This document shows, piece by piece, positions 9,142 through 18,570 of a DNA stretch of 64,000 nt. Both the position numbers and the translations under genes were made by a program. Positions within the stretch are counted from its first letter, which is position 1, and the number at the start of each line of letters is the position of its first letter. The DNA lies in the NCBI GenBank assembly GCA_019359675.1, contig JAHHGX010000091.1, positions 186,001-250,000 of the forward strand, given 5' to 3'. Under the pieces are notes generated by a model. It was not told the origin of the DNA. It did no database searches and saw only the letters and a list, made by a program, of their open reading frames with translations. The DNA is from Calothrix sp. FI2-JRJ7. GTDB taxonomy: Bacteria; Cyanobacteriota; Cyanobacteriia; Cyanobacteriales; Nostocaceae.

Positions 9142-9801
9142 AAAAAATTTTGGTAGTTCGAGACCTTAAGCTAGTGGATAACCACGCGCTTCTTACAGAA
9201 AACCAGAGACAATACGAATGATGTCTCTACTTAATTTCCACTCATTGGAAAGTTTTCCTAGTCTCTTTTTCTTGATGTGAAGCACAGGGTATTACCTACG
9301 ACTTCAAAAATGCTTGAAACGCTTGCTATTATTATTTGTTCAATTTCTAATTCTCATAGCAGTAATACTATCAACAGTACATTAGATTTTGCCACTTCTT
9401 CATAGAAATGCACTGCTTTAGTCTCAATAGCAAGCTTCATTACAGCTATCTACCAATAGCTATATATCGGGAATTCCTTCTAAAACATCATCAAAGTTAT
9501 ACATAAAATTGCACCTCAACTACTACTGACATAAAATTCTTTGGTAGTAGCTTTGCTGTTTAATTACAAGGTTATTTTTTTATAGCACTTATAACTATAT
9601 TACAATAATTAATAAATTTAGTCAATAAATTTGGTTGAAGAGTAACAATGTTTCTATACAAATAGAACGTTATATATCTAAATATAGAGGCGTTATAGAA
9701 TGTATAGATGTAATTAGCTACATACAAATATAAATAATGTAGAGACGTTACATGTAACGTCTCTATACGTGGGATTTTTACAATAAAGTGTAAACACTGT
9801 A
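9142..9801. other. AT-rich intergenic region with one palindrome and possible gene relics
   Basis: A perfect 26-base palindrome TAGAGACGTTAC/GTAACGTCTCTA is at 9740-9765. On the complementary strand a good ribosome site precedes a frame starting MYNFDDVLEGIPDI near 9510 that stops after 14 codons. A further short frame, MKLAIETKAVHFYEEVAKSN, starts near 9440. These could be the remains of a small decayed gene, but the support is weak. Confidence 0.4.
9740..9765. repeat. TAGAGACGTTAC palindrome
   Basis: A perfect 26-base palindrome. Other copies are at 48737-48762 (perfect), 54114-54139 and 40954-40983 (degenerate). Longer relatives with different centres lie at 22186-22215 and 37833-37862. 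Confidence 0.85.
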
Positions 9802-10746
9802 TTAGCAACAGCGAGTAGCAGTAAGTGCTATAGCAGCAAGTTGAGCAGAGCTATGAATAAGTTTGAGTTCGTCTTCACGTAAGGCTAATGGTTGTTTCCA
9901 TTGAAGCGACAGCACAGCAAGAGTTTGACTGCGATAGATAATAGGTACCATTAAATGCGCTTTAACACCATTATCTGAATAGTGTGAAACAGCTGCTAGC
10001 TTTTCATCATTACTCACATTTACTGAGACTTGCATTTGACCAGATGCTATTGCCTGCGTAGTTAGTGGGTCAGCTCTTAGCCAGTTTTCAACTTTTCCAG
10101 CAGTCGAGTAACTTCCTTGTATCGGCGCCAGTTCCCGCGCGTCAATCATTTGTAAAATACAACCATCGGCGCCAAAACTTTCTCCAAATGACCTTGCAAG
10201 GGGGTCGAGAATAGAATCAAAGCTCGTTGATAGCTGTGTAACATTGACCAAAGAAGTTAGAAGTGCCATCTGGGCATTGGCACGACGTAATTCTTCTGTG
10301 CGCTGCTTGAGTAAGTCATAAGTTTCTGCCGCACGTTGAACCACTGCCTTGAGTTCAGTAGGGTCCCACGGTTTGGTGATATACTTATAAACTTGTCCAG
10401 CATTAATTGCTTCTACCAAGTCCTCAATATCGGTAAAACCAGTGAGGATAATACGAACGGTATCAGGAAATTGAGGTACAGTTTTACTAAGAAACTCAGT
10501 TCCCTTCATTTCTGGCATTCGCTGGTCAGAGATAATAACAGCTACTTCTCCCTCAGCAGCAAGAACGTCAAGCGCGTTGACACCGCTGTCCGCTTTTAAG
10601 ACATTAAAGTCTCGTCGAAAAGTACGATAGAGCAAATCGAGATTATCTGGCTCATCGTCAACGACTAAAAGCTTAAGTTTTTTAGGTTTTTCTATCGTCA
10701 TTAATTGCCTACAGATTTTATCAATTTCAGGAATCGGATTATCCAT
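9802..10746 (-). CDS. Response regulator with GAF output domain
   Basis: 314 residues. An N-terminal receiver domain spans about residues 25-145, with the acidic pair DD at 30-31, phospho-acceptor Asp74 in ISDQRMPEMKG, and the conserved Lys in YITKPWDP. A helical linker (TYDLLKQRTEELRRANAQ) joins it to a GAF domain (about 165-308; FGADGCILQMID, AHLMVPIIYRSQTLAVLSLQW). The RpfG-like FTDIEDLVEAINAGQVYKYITKPW text is common in receiver domains feeding signalling outputs. There is no DNA-binding or catalytic domain, so it probably passes a signal by protein contact. The C-terminus ends in Cys-Cys, which is unusual. AAGGAATT precedes the ATG. Confidence 0.9.
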   Translation of the reverse strand: MDNPIPEIDKICRQLMTIEKPKKLKLLVVDDEPDNLDLLYRTFRRDFNVLKADSGVNALDVLAAEGEVAVIISDQRMPEMKGTEFLSKTVPQFPDTVRIILTGFTDIEDLVEAINAGQVYKYITKPWDPTELKAVVQRAAETYDLLKQRTEELRRANAQMALLTSLVNVTQLSTSFDSILDPLARSFGESFGADGCILQMIDARELAPIQGSYSTAGKVENWLRADPLTTQAIASGQMQVSVNVSNDEKLAAVSHYSDNGVKAHLMVPIIYRSQTLAVLSLQWKQPLALREDELKLIHSSAQLAAIALTATRCC

Positions 10747-11148
10747 AAGATAATTCCTTTAATTCTTATTGATATTGTGATATTCAATACCAAGCTTAAT
10801 TTAAAAAAAGAAGTATTAACTTGTGGAATATCCTGAATTATTTAATTTGAATATTAAACCTTACGTATTTATTTTTAAATACAGTATCCGTATTTCGGAG
10901 TCAGCATAAGAAATAATACGCAAATACACTTATGGTATTGAGTATTTTTTATTTATAACCACAATCATACATGGTCGGCAAGTGTTACATCCCAAATCGC
11001 CCTATACGGGCTTTGTAACAAATTGTGTAGAAGCAAGCATTAATTTTCCTGTAGTTACGGAGCATCATAACTATATGTTGCGTAATCAAGAACGAGTACA
11101 GGCGCCTACCGTAGAATGTATCTGACTAGTAAAAATGCCCAGCGTTCT
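10747..11148. other. Divergent promoter region with a hairpin
   Basis: An AT-rich region between the REC-GAF gene and raf1. It holds a nested inverted repeat: TGTTACA (10983-10989) and TGTAACA (11014-11020) around GCCCTATACGGGC (10999-11011). The hairpin could be an RNA structure or operator upstream of raf1. I could not place promoter boxes with confidence. Confidence 0.4.
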
Positions 11149-12237
11149 ATGACCTCCCAACCACAAGATACTCAAAACCCCGGCAATATAAGCTCTGAAG
11201 AGAAATCTGAGCTATTGCGAAAACTCAGACAGAAGCAAGGTAATTGGGTAGAATGGGGTTCTGCCATTACGCAGTTGCAAAAATCTGGTTACAATCCCCA
11301 AACAATTTTTGAAGAAACTGGTTTTGAGCCAGTTCAGCAAAATCAAGTCACAGTTGGCGCCCAAGTTTATTCGTCTATCGAAAAAGTTGGCGCTTCCAAA
11401 GAAGTACTATCCCACTTTAGTCAACGTGCCAGCGATGTACTATACGAATTTCGCTTATTGACTCAAGAAGAACGTGCTTCTGCGGGGGAACTTGCCTTTA
11501 AACACCAACTTGACTGCGACGAAGCCAGAGAAATTGCGCGAGCAATCAAAGATTATTCCCGTTTCCGTAACCCTCCTGAAGGTTTTACTGCACACCCAGG
11601 TGATGCAGTTGCCTATCAATCCTGGAAACTCGCACGTCAGTACACTGACTTACAAGAACGTTCGCGTCTCATTGCTAAAGCACTACGTTTTGCCCACTCA
11701 CCCCAAGCACGTAAACAAATCGAGCAATTATTAACAGATTTTACAGTAGTGAGTAAACGTCCAGCGCCAACTTTACCTTTTTACCGTCTCGAATCAACAA
11801 GCGAGTTAGCACGCATTTTACCCGTAGCAGGTGAAATGCCATTAAAACCCCAAGACTTAAAAGCTGTACCAATAGTTGAAGAAATAGGCGCCTTTCGGAT
11901 GGTACGCGTTTCGGGAGAACAAGCATGGGTACCACTACCTGGTTGGCAAGTAGTACTAGCAATAGAAGACCCTGTAGTTATTTTATCTAGTACCGAAAGA
12001 CTACCCAACCAAACCGCAAATTCACCATTAGAGCAAGTGGTAGTCGTTATCGACCGTGCCCAACGTCAGTGGGATGAGAATAGCTATTTTGTCATCGATA
12101 ATAATGGTGAACTAGACTTTCAATGGTTTGAAACGGAGCCGGAAGTACCAATATTAGGGAAAATTACGGTTATCGTGCGCGCGAAAAAAGTACTCGACGA
12201 AGACTTTAACAAAGACTCCTGGCAAATTGAAGAATAA
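11149..12237 (+). CDS. raf1: Rubisco accumulation factor 1 (Raf1)
   Basis: About 362 residues from the ATG at 11149; an in-frame ATG at 11116 would add 11 residues with no resemblance to the family. Raf1 is the cyanobacterial and plant chaperone that helps RbcL dimers assemble into the Rubisco octamer. The N-terminal alpha domain (SELLRKLRQKQGNWVEWG, QVYSSIEKVGASKEVLSHF) and the FEPVQQNQ segment fit. The C-terminal beta domain (LPVAGEMPLKPQDLKAVP, AWVPLPGWQVVLAIEDPVV, ELDFQWFETEPEVPILGKI) is the dimerisation part. Length matches other cyanobacterial Raf1. It stands alone, not next to rbcLXS. Confidence 0.92.
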   Translation: MTSQPQDTQNPGNISSEEKSELLRKLRQKQGNWVEWGSAITQLQKSGYNPQTIFEETGFEPVQQNQVTVGAQVYSSIEKVGASKEVLSHFSQRASDVLYEFRLLTQEERASAGELAFKHQLDCDEAREIARAIKDYSRFRNPPEGFTAHPGDAVAYQSWKLARQYTDLQERSRLIAKALRFAHSPQARKQIEQLLTDFTVVSKRPAPTLPFYRLESTSELARILPVAGEMPLKPQDLKAVPIVEEIGAFRMVRVSGEQAWVPLPGWQVVLAIEDPVVILSSTERLPNQTANSPLEQVVVVIDRAQRQWDENSYFVIDNNGELDFQWFETEPEVPILGKITVIVRAKKVLDEDFNKDSWQIEE

Positions 12238-12279
12238 AACACCAAAATTGTATTGTGTAGTCTTGTAGAACAGTCTTGT

Positions 12280-12302
12280 GGAACGGGCATCCTTGCCCGT
12301 CC
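12280..12302. repeat. Short GGGCATCC..GCCCGT palindromic repeat
   Basis: ACGGGCATCCTTGCCCGT lies downstream of raf1 in the common context CTTGTGGAACGGGCATCC. Variants occur at 30055-30085, 30108-30135, 39465-39515 and 53750-53775. It may serve as the transcript end of raf1. Confidence 0.55.
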
Positions 12303-12332
12303 AAGCATAAGCAAAATTGATAGAATAAAAAC

Positions 12333-12580
12333 ATGACCACACAAGATACAATATCACTAAAAAATATCTTGGACTACTTGCCAGAGCGTATAAAGCAGGC
12401 AATAGAAGAATACTGTAAAGAAACCCAACTTCCCCCGAATTAATTATAGAATTGGCGATTGCTAACTTTTTAGACGTAGACTCTGTGACCTTTGATGATT
12501 GCCAAATTGATTCACCAGGAGTACTTCGAGAACAAAATAAAATTCTGAAAATTCAGCTAGCAGCTAAAAATAATGATTAA
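12333..12580 (+). pseudogene. Small cyanobacterial gene split by a one-base frameshift in a C run
   Basis: From the ATG at 12333 the frame reads MTTQDTISLKNILDYLPERI and on to KETQLPPN, then stops after 36 codons. The next frame continues the protein as ELIIELAIANFLDVDSVTFD and runs to a TAA at 12578-12580. One extra C in the five-base C run at 12432-12436 would restore a single 82-codon gene. Both halves look like one coherent helical protein (Leu-rich, acidic, ending LREQNKILKIQLAAK). It could be a genuine mutation, a homopolymer sequencing error, or slippage-dependent expression. I do not recognise a function. Confidence 0.65.
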
Positions 12581-12601
12581 AAATTGGCGCCAACTTTAAG
12601 C

Positions 12602-14275
12602 TCAATTAAACTCTCTTCTGTGTGTACTCTGTGTCTCTGTGGTAACAATCTTACACCGATAAAGTTGGTAAGGAATACCAATGCGGTAATATTGCTTCTC
12701 ATCCTTATTACAACCCAATTGCGAAGAAACATTTATTTGTTGAGGAAAATCGCGTTTTCGTAAACCCGGAGCAACAACCCATAAATTCAAAGGCGCCTTC
12801 TGGGTTGGTAACTGTGCTAATTTATCTATAACTGCTTGGAAATTAGGTTTTTTATCAAAGAAGGCTAAATTGTATGGTGTTAAAGAATTACTTTTGATTT
12901 GTTGTAATGCCAACCCAAAGCTTAATCCTAAAGCCACATCTTGATAATCACTGTATCCCACTACTACCATTAATGGAACTGAAGGTTCTTGGTTAAAGTT
13001 TCGCGCGACTAGTTCCGGTTGGAAAGGTTTTTGAAAAACCAAGTTTAAGTTTAAGAATATACAGCTAACAATACCAACAACTAAAACCGCTGGAAACACT
13101 TTACCCCTTCCCAATAAACTCACAGCGAGTAAAGCGCAAAAGCCAGGATAATATACGAAGTTATAACGCGGTACGACGGTAATATCTTTTTGAGTTAAAT
13201 AAATAATGGCAAAAAATTCTAAGACTACGCAAGCAGAAAACCCCAATAGCGTTAGGGTAGAAAGTTGAGTGTCTGGATTTTTTAAAAGTAGTTTTAACCC
13301 TTTTATTGCTTCACGAACAAACCATAATCCGCAAAACAGCATAAAAACAGCACTAATAGCAGCGTTGACTATTGGTTGTTGTTCTACAGGAAAGGCAATT
13401 ACCATTAATAGCCAGTTAATTATAGTTTGGTATAACGGCGCCACATGCTGAGGCGCCTCTAACCAACCAGTTTCGGAACGCTTGGAGTGATGCAGCATTA
13501 CCATGAACCAAGGAACAAAACTAACTGCAATACCTGTGATAGACAAAGTTAGTGTTAACCAAATTTGACGGCGCCTGACTTTTTGCCATATTAATAGTGA
13601 AACTAACGTAGCTATTTGAGCGATTAAAGCCAGAATACAAAAGTAATGCACGTAGAGACTAATACTATTGACTATTGCCCAACAGCCCCATACCCAAACG
13701 CGAATTCTTTGATGACGAAAAATATCCTGCTGAATTTTAACTAGAAAGAGCAGCGCCAAAGTAATTAACAGCATTGGCAAAGTATAATGTCGCGCTTCTT
13801 GAGAAAGGTACACAGCAAATGGAGAAACAGCCATACAAGCTGCTGCTGCTAACCCAGCTTGAGGTGAAAACGCAATTCGGTTTACCCAATAAATCACAAA
13901 AACTGTTGCCACACCAAATAAAGCTGGTAGAAATCGCAATTCAGCTATCCAATTTCCTAACGGTTGCCACCACCCCAACCAAGTGTACATAGCGCAGAAA
14001 AACAATGGTGGGTGTGTAGATTGCGAAGCGAGATTGGCAGCAATATCATGACAGCTTTTTCCTGATTGATAGCTAAAAATCTCTGTTAAGTTTGTTAGTG
14101 GAAATACCTTATCGAGAGGTAAATCTTTGTAATTTTTACCTAAACTAAAGATAGCGGTGATTACTTCATCCATCCATAGCGGTTTAAAATCTAAATTCCA
14201 AAACCGCAGGAAGGCGCCCAGTAGAATAACCCCTAGTAAAATTTGGTAATGTAAATAAACTTTCCGTTTTATCAT
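12602..14275 (-). CDS. GT39-like (ArnT/PMT type) membrane glycosyltransferase
   Basis: 557 residues with about eleven to twelve hydrophobic segments. The first loop carries the catalytic-type acidic pair in RFWNLDFKPLWMDEVITA, characteristic of polyprenyl-phosphate-sugar-using glycosyltransferases (GT39/GT83, PF13231). VSPFAVYLSQEARHYTLPML is the family's next landmark. The C-terminal 130 residues form a soluble domain. It probably moves a sugar from a lipid carrier to a protein or envelope glycan outside the membrane. The last residues, TETQSTHRREFN, are encoded by an intergenic-type repeat (ACCACAGAGACACAGAG), so the natural end has been overwritten. Confidence 0.88.
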   Translation of the reverse strand: MIKRKVYLHYQILLGVILLGAFLRFWNLDFKPLWMDEVITAIFSLGKNYKDLPLDKVFPLTNLTEIFSYQSGKSCHDIAANLASQSTHPPLFFCAMYTWLGWWQPLGNWIAELRFLPALFGVATVFVIYWVNRIAFSPQAGLAAAACMAVSPFAVYLSQEARHYTLPMLLITLALLFLVKIQQDIFRHQRIRVWVWGCWAIVNSISLYVHYFCILALIAQIATLVSLLIWQKVRRRQIWLTLTLSITGIAVSFVPWFMVMLHHSKRSETGWLEAPQHVAPLYQTIINWLLMVIAFPVEQQPIVNAAISAVFMLFCGLWFVREAIKGLKLLLKNPDTQLSTLTLLGFSACVVLEFFAIIYLTQKDITVVPRYNFVYYPGFCALLAVSLLGRGKVFPAVLVVGIVSCIFLNLNLVFQKPFQPELVARNFNQEPSVPLMVVVGYSDYQDVALGLSFGLALQQIKSNSLTPYNLAFFDKKPNFQAVIDKLAQLPTQKAPLNLWVVAPGLRKRDFPQQINVSSQLGCNKDEKQYYRIGIPYQLYRCKIVTTETQSTHRREFN

Positions 14276-14336
14276 TCAGCTTAGTTACCAGCGCTCAAGC
14301 ATAAATTAATTAATAATCTAAAATTCTAAATTTTAT

Positions 14337-16715
14337 ATGTCAGACGCTTATATTACTAATCCAGTGCCATTAGATACATTCGCGTTAAGGAATGCAGCAA
14401 TTAACAGCATTCGTAATGGTTTGCGTCTGGGGCAGCAGCAAATGGCAGATTGGACATCTGGGAAACTCGCGGTTTCTGCGGTTCCTGGCGCCGGGAAGTC
14501 AACCGGGATGGCAGCAGCAGCAGCTATTGCGATTGCGCGTCAGTATGAACAGTCAGCGATTAGTTTTCGCAATACTCGGCGCCAATTAATTGTCGTTACA
14601 TTTACTCGTTCTGCTGCTGCAAATATTAAAATCAAAATTCGTAATTACCTGCGTGACCAATTATCTTTACCTCAAACTGGGTTTGTTGTCAATACGCTGC
14701 ATGGATTAGCGTTAAATATAGCCAGTCGTCACCCCGAACTTTCAAATTTACAGCTTAACGAAGTAACTTTAATTACTCCTAACCAAAGTCATCGTCTCAT
14801 TCGTAACGCTGTTGAACAGTGGATTGCATATAATCCAGGGCGTTACATGCGGTTACTAGAAGGTGTCCAATTTGACGGCGAAGAAACTGAAAGATTGCGG
14901 CGCCAGTCAGTACTACGAACCGAAGTATTGCCCGAATTAGCAACGACAGTAATTCACGAAGCCAAAAGTTCTGGCATATCTATAGAAAACCTACAAAATA
15001 TGAGCAGGTATATAGACGATGAATACAGAATATTAAACGTTGCCGCAGGGTTATACGAACAGTACGAAAATTTAATGAAAGCGCGCGACTTTATCGACTA
15101 CGACGACATGATTTTAGCAGCATTGCGAGTTTTAGATGACCCTCATGCACGACGTATTGAACAAGGTCAAGTATTTGCCGTATTTGAAGATGAAGCGCAA
15201 GACTCAAGTCCTTTACAAACGCGACTTTTAGAAATTCTCGCCACAGAACCGCAAGGTGGACAAGTTAATTTAATTCGAGTTGGCGACCCAAATCAAGCAA
15301 TAAATTCAACCTTCACTCCCGCAGACCCTATATACTTCCGGGAATTTTGTGAAGAATGCGATGGCGCCAATCGACTCGCCACAATGGACCGTGCTGGACG
15401 CAGTAGCCGTATCATTATCGAAGCCGCCAACTTTACACTAAATTGGGTCAACAGTTTTTACGGAGCAAAAGCAAATCCCACTTCTTCAACTCATTACTCC
15501 TCACTCCTAACTCATAAGTTTCCCAGTCCTTTCCGTCCACAAATGATTTGTACTGTTGACCCAGATGATCCACAAACAGATGCAAACCCTCCTCATGTGG
15601 GACGTGGGCTAGAAATTTGTACTCCGCGCGATATTCATCACACTGTTGAATTATTAGGTAAACGTATAGTTGAACTTTTTACCCCAGACCCTACTAAAAC
15701 GCGCGCTGCTATATTGGTGCGCGAAAACCGTCAAGGTAAATGGCTAGCTGAGGCACTTGCTCAGGTATGTAAAGACAATAATATAATTTTGTATGATGCA
15801 GGCGAACGAGATAGACACTCACACGTTCCTGCCGAAATTTTAGCTTTACTGCAATTTTGCGACCGTCCTCACTCCCCTGATTTTCTCAAAGCTGCTCTTG
15901 ATGTTTTGGTAAAGCGACAGTTAGTACCAACCCAAGACCTTAATACTCTTGCCGCGCAGCCTGAAGACTTTTTATATCCGGGACCTCTGGCACCCGAACA
16001 ACCTGAACCCGTCCAAAAAGCCGCACGTTTATGTCGAAGTTTACTTCAAGCAAAGCTAGCACTACCGCTATATCAATTAATTTCTTTTATCGCCTTAGCA
16101 CTTAACTACGACCAAGCCGAACTAGCAACTGCCGATAAACTTTCCGAACGGCTAACACAGCAAATAGCTAGCACTAATTCAATGGGTTCAATGCTGGGCT
16201 TTTTAAGCGAAATTGTTACTTCAGAACGTTTTGAAGCCGTCGAAACCGAAGACATTGAAGCCCGCTACACCCGTGCAGGACAACTGACTATTATTACCAT
16301 GCACAAAGCCAAAGGGCTAGATTGGGACTATGTATTTCTACCTTTTTTACACGAAAACTTGATACCAGGTAAATTTTGGATACCACCACAAGGACAATTC
16401 TTGGGTAACTATACACTTTCCGAAGTCGCACGCGCGCAAATTCGTGCAGCACTCCACGGAGAAGAAGACATTCCCAGCGTTACCGAAGCTTGGGAACAAT
16501 CAAAATATCTCAAAACTGCCGAAGAATACCGTTTACTATATGTCGCAATGACACGCGCAAAGCGTTTACTATGGATGTCCGCTGCCAAAAAGGCGCCCTT
16601 TACTTGGAGTAAACCCTCAAATCTACAAGACCAAAATCCATGTCCCGCATTTAATGCATTAAGGCGCCAGTTCCCCCAATGTATTGTAGACCTAGCCGTT
16701 TCCAAATCTATGTAG
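14337..16715 (+). CDS. UvrD/Rep-family (superfamily 1) ATP-dependent helicase
   Basis: A 792-residue SF1A helicase. Motif I SAVPGAGKST spans about residues 47-56, motif Ia is VVTFTRSAAANIKIKI, motif II VFEDEAQDSSPLQ, motif III GDPNQAI, motif V TMHKAKGLDWDYVFLP and motif VI LLYVAMTRAKRLLWM. All ATPase motifs appear intact, so it should unwind or translocate on DNA. It is longer than Rep but lacks a nuclease domain. Residues about 381-398 (NPTSSTHYSSLLTHKFPSP) are encoded by a TAACTCATAA-type repeat found elsewhere between genes. The insert falls between motifs III and IV, in a surface-loop position. The stop overlaps a palindrome. Confidence 0.93.
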   Translation: MSDAYITNPVPLDTFALRNAAINSIRNGLRLGQQQMADWTSGKLAVSAVPGAGKSTGMAAAAAIAIARQYEQSAISFRNTRRQLIVVTFTRSAAANIKIKIRNYLRDQLSLPQTGFVVNTLHGLALNIASRHPELSNLQLNEVTLITPNQSHRLIRNAVEQWIAYNPGRYMRLLEGVQFDGEETERLRRQSVLRTEVLPELATTVIHEAKSSGISIENLQNMSRYIDDEYRILNVAAGLYEQYENLMKARDFIDYDDMILAALRVLDDPHARRIEQGQVFAVFEDEAQDSSPLQTRLLEILATEPQGGQVNLIRVGDPNQAINSTFTPADPIYFREFCEECDGANRLATMDRAGRSSRIIIEAANFTLNWVNSFYGAKANPTSSTHYSSLLTHKFPSPFRPQMICTVDPDDPQTDANPPHVGRGLEICTPRDIHHTVELLGKRIVELFTPDPTKTRAAILVRENRQGKWLAEALAQVCKDNNIILYDAGERDRHSHVPAEILALLQFCDRPHSPDFLKAALDVLVKRQLVPTQDLNTLAAQPEDFLYPGPLAPEQPEPVQKAARLCRSLLQAKLALPLYQLISFIALALNYDQAELATADKLSERLTQQIASTNSMGSMLGFLSEIVTSERFEAVETEDIEARYTRAGQLTIITMHKAKGLDWDYVFLPFLHENLIPGKFWIPPQGQFLGNYTLSEVARAQIRAALHGEEDIPSVTEAWEQSKYLKTAEEYRLLYVAMTRAKRLLWMSAAKKAPFTWSKPSNLQDQNPCPAFNALRRQFPQCIVDLAVSKSM

Positions 16716-16737
16716 CACAGGCATTCTTCGCCTGTGC
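16715..16737. terminator. GCACAGGC hairpin between convergent genes
   Basis: GCACAGGC (16715-16722) pairs with GCCTGTGC (16730-16737) over a short loop. The left arm begins at the last base of the helicase stop codon, and the hairpin ends 11 bases before the stop of the convergent SDR. It is a likely shared terminator. Related hairpins occur at 18545-18564 and 46680-46701. Confidence 0.5.
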
Positions 16738-16747
16738 AGTCCAAAAA

Positions 16748-17464
16748 TTAAACAGGTTGATTTGCAGGCACAACTAACATCCTAGGAATTAAAACATTGT
16801 CTGGTTGTTCTAAAATAAATCGTACACTGCGGGCAATGTCTCCTGCTTGAAGGGCGCCTCCTGAATTAATATAGCTTTTATCTTCTTGGTTCCAGTGGTC
16901 ATACAAACCTGTATCAACTGTACCAGGTGCAATCGCAGCTACTTTAATACCTGTGCCAGCCAGTTCCATACGTAAAGCATCGGTAAAAGCTTCGACGGCG
17001 TATTTTGTACCATTATAGGCGCCATATCGAGGTGCGGTTTTTAAGCCTGCGATACTAGATGTATTAATCAAAAAACCACTACCAACTTTTTTGAAATGTC
17101 GTGTTACAGTATAAGCCATGCGAAATAATGACTCAACGTTCAAACGCACCATATTACAGATGGCTTCAATATCTACTTCTTCAATTGAACCTACAGTCAT
17201 TACACCTGCATTATTCAAAACAATATCTAACTGTCCAAATTTTTCCAACGCAAAATCTAAAAGTTTTTGAGGTACATCTGGGTCTGTTATTTCTCCTGCA
17301 AACACTTGAGCTTGTTTTAGAGTTGATGCAATTTCTTCGAGTTTGCCCTGTGAACGCGCTGTCAATACCAGTTTCACTCCAGCAGTGTCCAATTCTTGTG
17401 CAATAGCTTTACCAATACCACTGCTGGCGCCTGTTATCAGTGCGACTTTACCCATTAATTCCAT
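16748..17464 (-). CDS. SDR family NAD(P)-dependent oxidoreductase
   Basis: A classical SDR of 238 residues. TGASSGIG at 11-18 binds the cofactor, NNAG and TSSIAG follow, and YNGTK holds the catalytic Tyr and Lys. IAPGTVDTGLYDHW is the typical substrate loop. The Arg in VLTARSQGKLEE favours NADP. The substrate is unknown. It is the last of three same-strand genes (hybrid kinase, AraC regulator, SDR); gaps of 77 and 126 bases make a single operon uncertain, but regulation by the AraC protein is plausible. Start could be Met1 or Met4. Confidence 0.9.
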   Translation of the reverse strand: MELMGKVALITGASSGIGKAIAQELDTAGVKLVLTARSQGKLEEIASTLKQAQVFAGEITDPDVPQKLLDFALEKFGQLDIVLNNAGVMTVGSIEEVDIEAICNMVRLNVESLFRMAYTVTRHFKKVGSGFLINTSSIAGLKTAPRYGAYNGTKYAVEAFTDALRMELAGTGIKVAAIAPGTVDTGLYDHWNQEDKSYINSGGALQAGDIARSVRFILEQPDNVLIPRMLVVPANQPV

Positions 17465-17590
17465 TGTTTTGCCTCTAGCACCATTGTAAATCGTAAATCA
17501 AAGATGCTTTTGAGCTTATCGAAATCTCGTTATCGCTGTCTTTCACGCGGTTGCGAAATTTTGCATTATCTTGCTGGTAGCTTCAATTAA

Positions 17591-18493
17591 CTAAAAAGTA
17601 TTTTGTCTATATGCCTTTGGAGTGATATTTAAATGCTGGCGAAATAACCGTGTTAAATGGCTTTGACTTGCAAACCCACAACTGTATGCAATATCAGAGA
17701 TTGTTAATTCTGAATCAACAAGTAATTTCTTAGCTCTTTCGAGTCTTTTCTCAACTAAATATTGATGTGGAGTTAAACCAGTAGATTGTTTAAACATCCG
17801 GGCAAAGTGAAATTGACTTATACCTACAACAGAAGCTAATGTTTCTAGAGAAAACCCCTCTCCTATATGCTCGTGTATATACTCAATCGCGCGTTTTAGC
17901 CTATACTTTGGCAACCCATCTTTATAATTGGGCAAACTCCTACTACGTGAACAATAATGCCGTAATAAATGGGCAAAAAGTGCTGTAATCAGTGATTCAG
18001 CATAAAGGTTACTACCCGCAGCACCAATTTCAATTTCTGTCTTAAGTGCTAACATTATTTGACTAATTAGCGCATCAGGTTTAGAGAAATGCGGTATAAG
18101 TTCCACGCTATCAGGTTCAATTGATTCATGTGCCATACGAGCAAAATGGAGTGGTTCCAAAATCATCACGTTGATACCAATCTCTGTATCCCAACTGGCG
18201 CCGTGAAAAACGTTAGCTGGAACTATGACAATATCGCCGTCTAACATACAGTCACGCTGTTGATGTCCGTCTAATTTCCGCGTTATGTTAGATAAGCTTT
18301 GATGATTATGACTAATAATTACATGTTGTGCTGGTGAATACTCTGGCATCGAATAAGGTGGCAGATTGTAGTGTTTCAGATAGGCGCCGTTCCAACCTGC
18401 TTTTATGTTAGAAACCATTGGTCTTACCGGAAGAATCTGCAAGCTAGAATTTTCTGATGTCAAATCAAGTTTTAATGGTTTGATTTCTAACAT
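17591..18493 (-). CDS. AraC family transcriptional regulator
   Basis: 300 residues from the ATG at 18491-18493. The open frame extends 25 codons upstream to 18568, but that part is read through a CACAGGC palindrome and is unlikely to be translated. The N-terminal 190 residues form a cupin-like sensor (SPAQHVIISHNHQS, DGDIVIVPANVFHGASWD). The C-terminal hundred residues carry two helix-turn-helix motifs: FSLETLASVVGISQFHFARM and LTISDIAYSCGFASQSHLTR, ending in FRQHLNITPKAYR. The effector is unknown. It probably controls its own promoter or the downstream SDR. Confidence 0.92.
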   Translation of the reverse strand: MLEIKPLKLDLTSENSSLQILPVRPMVSNIKAGWNGAYLKHYNLPPYSMPEYSPAQHVIISHNHQSLSNITRKLDGHQQRDCMLDGDIVIVPANVFHGASWDTEIGINVMILEPLHFARMAHESIEPDSVELIPHFSKPDALISQIMLALKTEIEIGAAGSNLYAESLITALFAHLLRHYCSRSRSLPNYKDGLPKYRLKRAIEYIHEHIGEGFSLETLASVVGISQFHFARMFKQSTGLTPHQYLVEKRLERAKKLLVDSELTISDIAYSCGFASQSHLTRLFRQHLNITPKAYRQNTF

Positions 18494-18544
18494 ATATTTA
18501 CTTGTTCTTTGGCAAGTATTCCTTTGGAAATATATTATTGGCAA

Positions 18545-18564
18545 CACAGGCGGCGACGCCTGTG
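18545..18564. repeat. CACAGGC..GCCTGTG palindrome
   Basis: A 20-base hairpin, CACAGGCGGCGACGCCTGTG, sits between the hybrid kinase stop (18571) and the AraC start. Its position suggests a terminator or processing site for the kinase transcript. Confidence 0.6.
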
Positions 18565-18570
18565 CCACAA

